DNA of 64,000 nucleotides from Niastella caeni (GTDB taxonomy: Bacteria > Bacteroidota > Bacteroidia > Chitinophagales > Chitinophagaceae). The stretch is from NCBI RefSeq assembly GCF_004834005.1, contig NZ_STFF01000011.1:124001-188000 (forward strand). The letters run 5' to 3'. Under the pieces are notes generated by a model that saw only the letters and a program-made list of their open reading frames with translations, was not told the DNA's origin and made no database searches. The position numbers were made by a program, and so were the translations under genes. This document shows, one piece after another, positions 63,633 through 64,000 of this stretch; positions within the stretch are counted from its first letter, which is position 1; each line of letters begins with the position of its first letter.

Positions 63633-63932
63633 TCATTCATGAATTCGGTTTTTCAAATCCATTCGCTCATGTAGAATTCTTGCAACTTCAATTCCACTAA
63701 CTTTCGCTTTTCGGTAAAATATGACGTGTCGCCCTGCCTTAAATCCTAAGATTTCATTGCTAATTTCGGGATAAGATTTTCCTGAAAGATTGCCATCTGC
63801 TAAATCCTGGCACGTGTCCAAAAGCATATAGTAATATTTTTCTGCCTGAAGTTCTGACCAAACCTCGTAAGTATACTCCCAAATTTTAGAAAGGTCTTCT
63901 AATGCCTTATTAGAAAGAGAGTACTTAGCCAT
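63633..63932 (-). CDS. RelE/ParE-family toxin
   Basis: 99 residues. ParE fold: N-terminal YSLSNKALEDLSKIWEYTYEVW, the GKSYPEI segment and the core strand GFKAGRHVIFYRKA, ending RILHERMDL. ParE toxins inhibit gyrase or, in RelE-like members, cleave mRNA. It overlaps the antitoxin gene upstream by 8 bp, the usual antitoxin-toxin order, and completes a type II module. Confidence 0.88.
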   Translation of the reverse strand: MAKYSLSNKALEDLSKIWEYTYEVWSELQAEKYYYMLLDTCQDLADGNLSGKSYPEISNEILGFKAGRHVIFYRKAKVSGIEVARILHERMDLKNRIHE

Positions 63933-64000
63933 TATTTTTCTTTGCGGATTTTAACTTTGCGAGATGTTTTTTAGGATTAAAATTTTTGACAAATCCGCTT
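63925..64000 (-). CDS. antitoxin of the ParE-type toxin, 5' partial
   Basis: The last 24 codons are visible, reading SGFVKNFNPKKHLAKLKSAK and ending KNNG before a stop that overlaps the toxin's ATG. A short basic tail with F(D/N)PKKHL is typical of ParD-type (CopG/Arc) antitoxins. The N-terminal DNA-binding part is beyond the window. Confidence 0.7.
   Translation of the reverse strand, partial: SGFVKNFNPKKHLAKLKSAKKNNG

Noticed and set aside
63605..63635. GTTAGCTGTTG-type word as an integron attC site
   Set aside because: Does not fit the GTTRRRY core and shows no paired R' and R'' boxes.
1..64000. CRISPR arrays, rRNA operons, complete insertion sequences
   Set aside because: No regularly spaced repeats, no rRNA sequence and no transposase gene were found on either strand.

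Overview
The window reads as a chromosome segment of a Bacteroidota bacterium, most likely family Chitinophagaceae (Niastella/Chitinophaga-like; inferred from protein types, not checked by search). Evidence: type IX secretion sorting domains, SusC-like/OMP_b-brl_3 outer-membrane receptors, DUF2851, DUF4407, S41 and S9 peptidases, a Bacteroidota-type tyrosine integrase, repeated TANNTTTG -7 boxes, and the absence of strong Shine-Dalgarno sites.

Layout. 1-3.2 kb: 5-oxoprolinase genes pxpC (cut by the window edge) and pxpA, then an NRAMP transporter, with a 95-bp tandem repeat between them. 3.5-10 kb: DUF4407 membrane protein, small membrane protein, SGNH hydrolase, a large outer-membrane receptor, DUF445 protein. 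10.1 kb: tRNA-His. 10.3-17.3 kb: S41 protease, KdsC-like phosphatase, UbiA prenyltransferase, Maf, DUF2851, glycosyltransferase; the KdsC-UbiA-Maf block lies between two inverted copies of a ~57-bp repeat. 18-27 kb: a TonB receptor with a small Cys/His protein under an operator-like inverted repeat, then two paralogous secreted NHL-propeller proteins with T9SS tails. 28-38 kb: S9 peptidase, MscS channel, two related FAD oxidoreductases (one with a Rieske domain), a double-kinase hybrid sensor, a lipoprotein. 38.5-43.6 kb: an RNA-handling cluster (two RRM proteins, DEAD-box helicase), a FabH-like synthase, and a possible aminoacyl-tRNA-synthetase-like protein. 43.8-51.3 kb: mostly unknown secreted/lipoproteins, an AraC regulator, DUF6929 and an exported beta-carbonic anhydrase.

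The most interesting part is 51.7-62.4 kb: a ~10.6-kb genomic island integrated in the 3' end of tRNA-Pro(GGG). A 13-bp copy of the tRNA end recurs at 62359-62371, a tyrosine recombinase sits next to the tRNA, and the region is visibly more AT-rich. The cargo is small unknown proteins, an excisionase-like HTH protein, a frameshifted DUF6922 gene, a tandem pair of structured repeats with compensating stem changes, a PHP-ABC ATPase (TrlF-type), and a two-gene unit encoding a membrane protein and a NACHT NTPase. It is best read as an anti-phage defence island; the NACHT/membrane pair is the best candidate for a little-described system.

Beyond the island (62.4-64 kb) are small accessory genes: an unknown protein, a broken gene, and a ParE-type toxin with the end of its antitoxin. 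No rRNA, CRISPR array or complete insertion sequence was seen.
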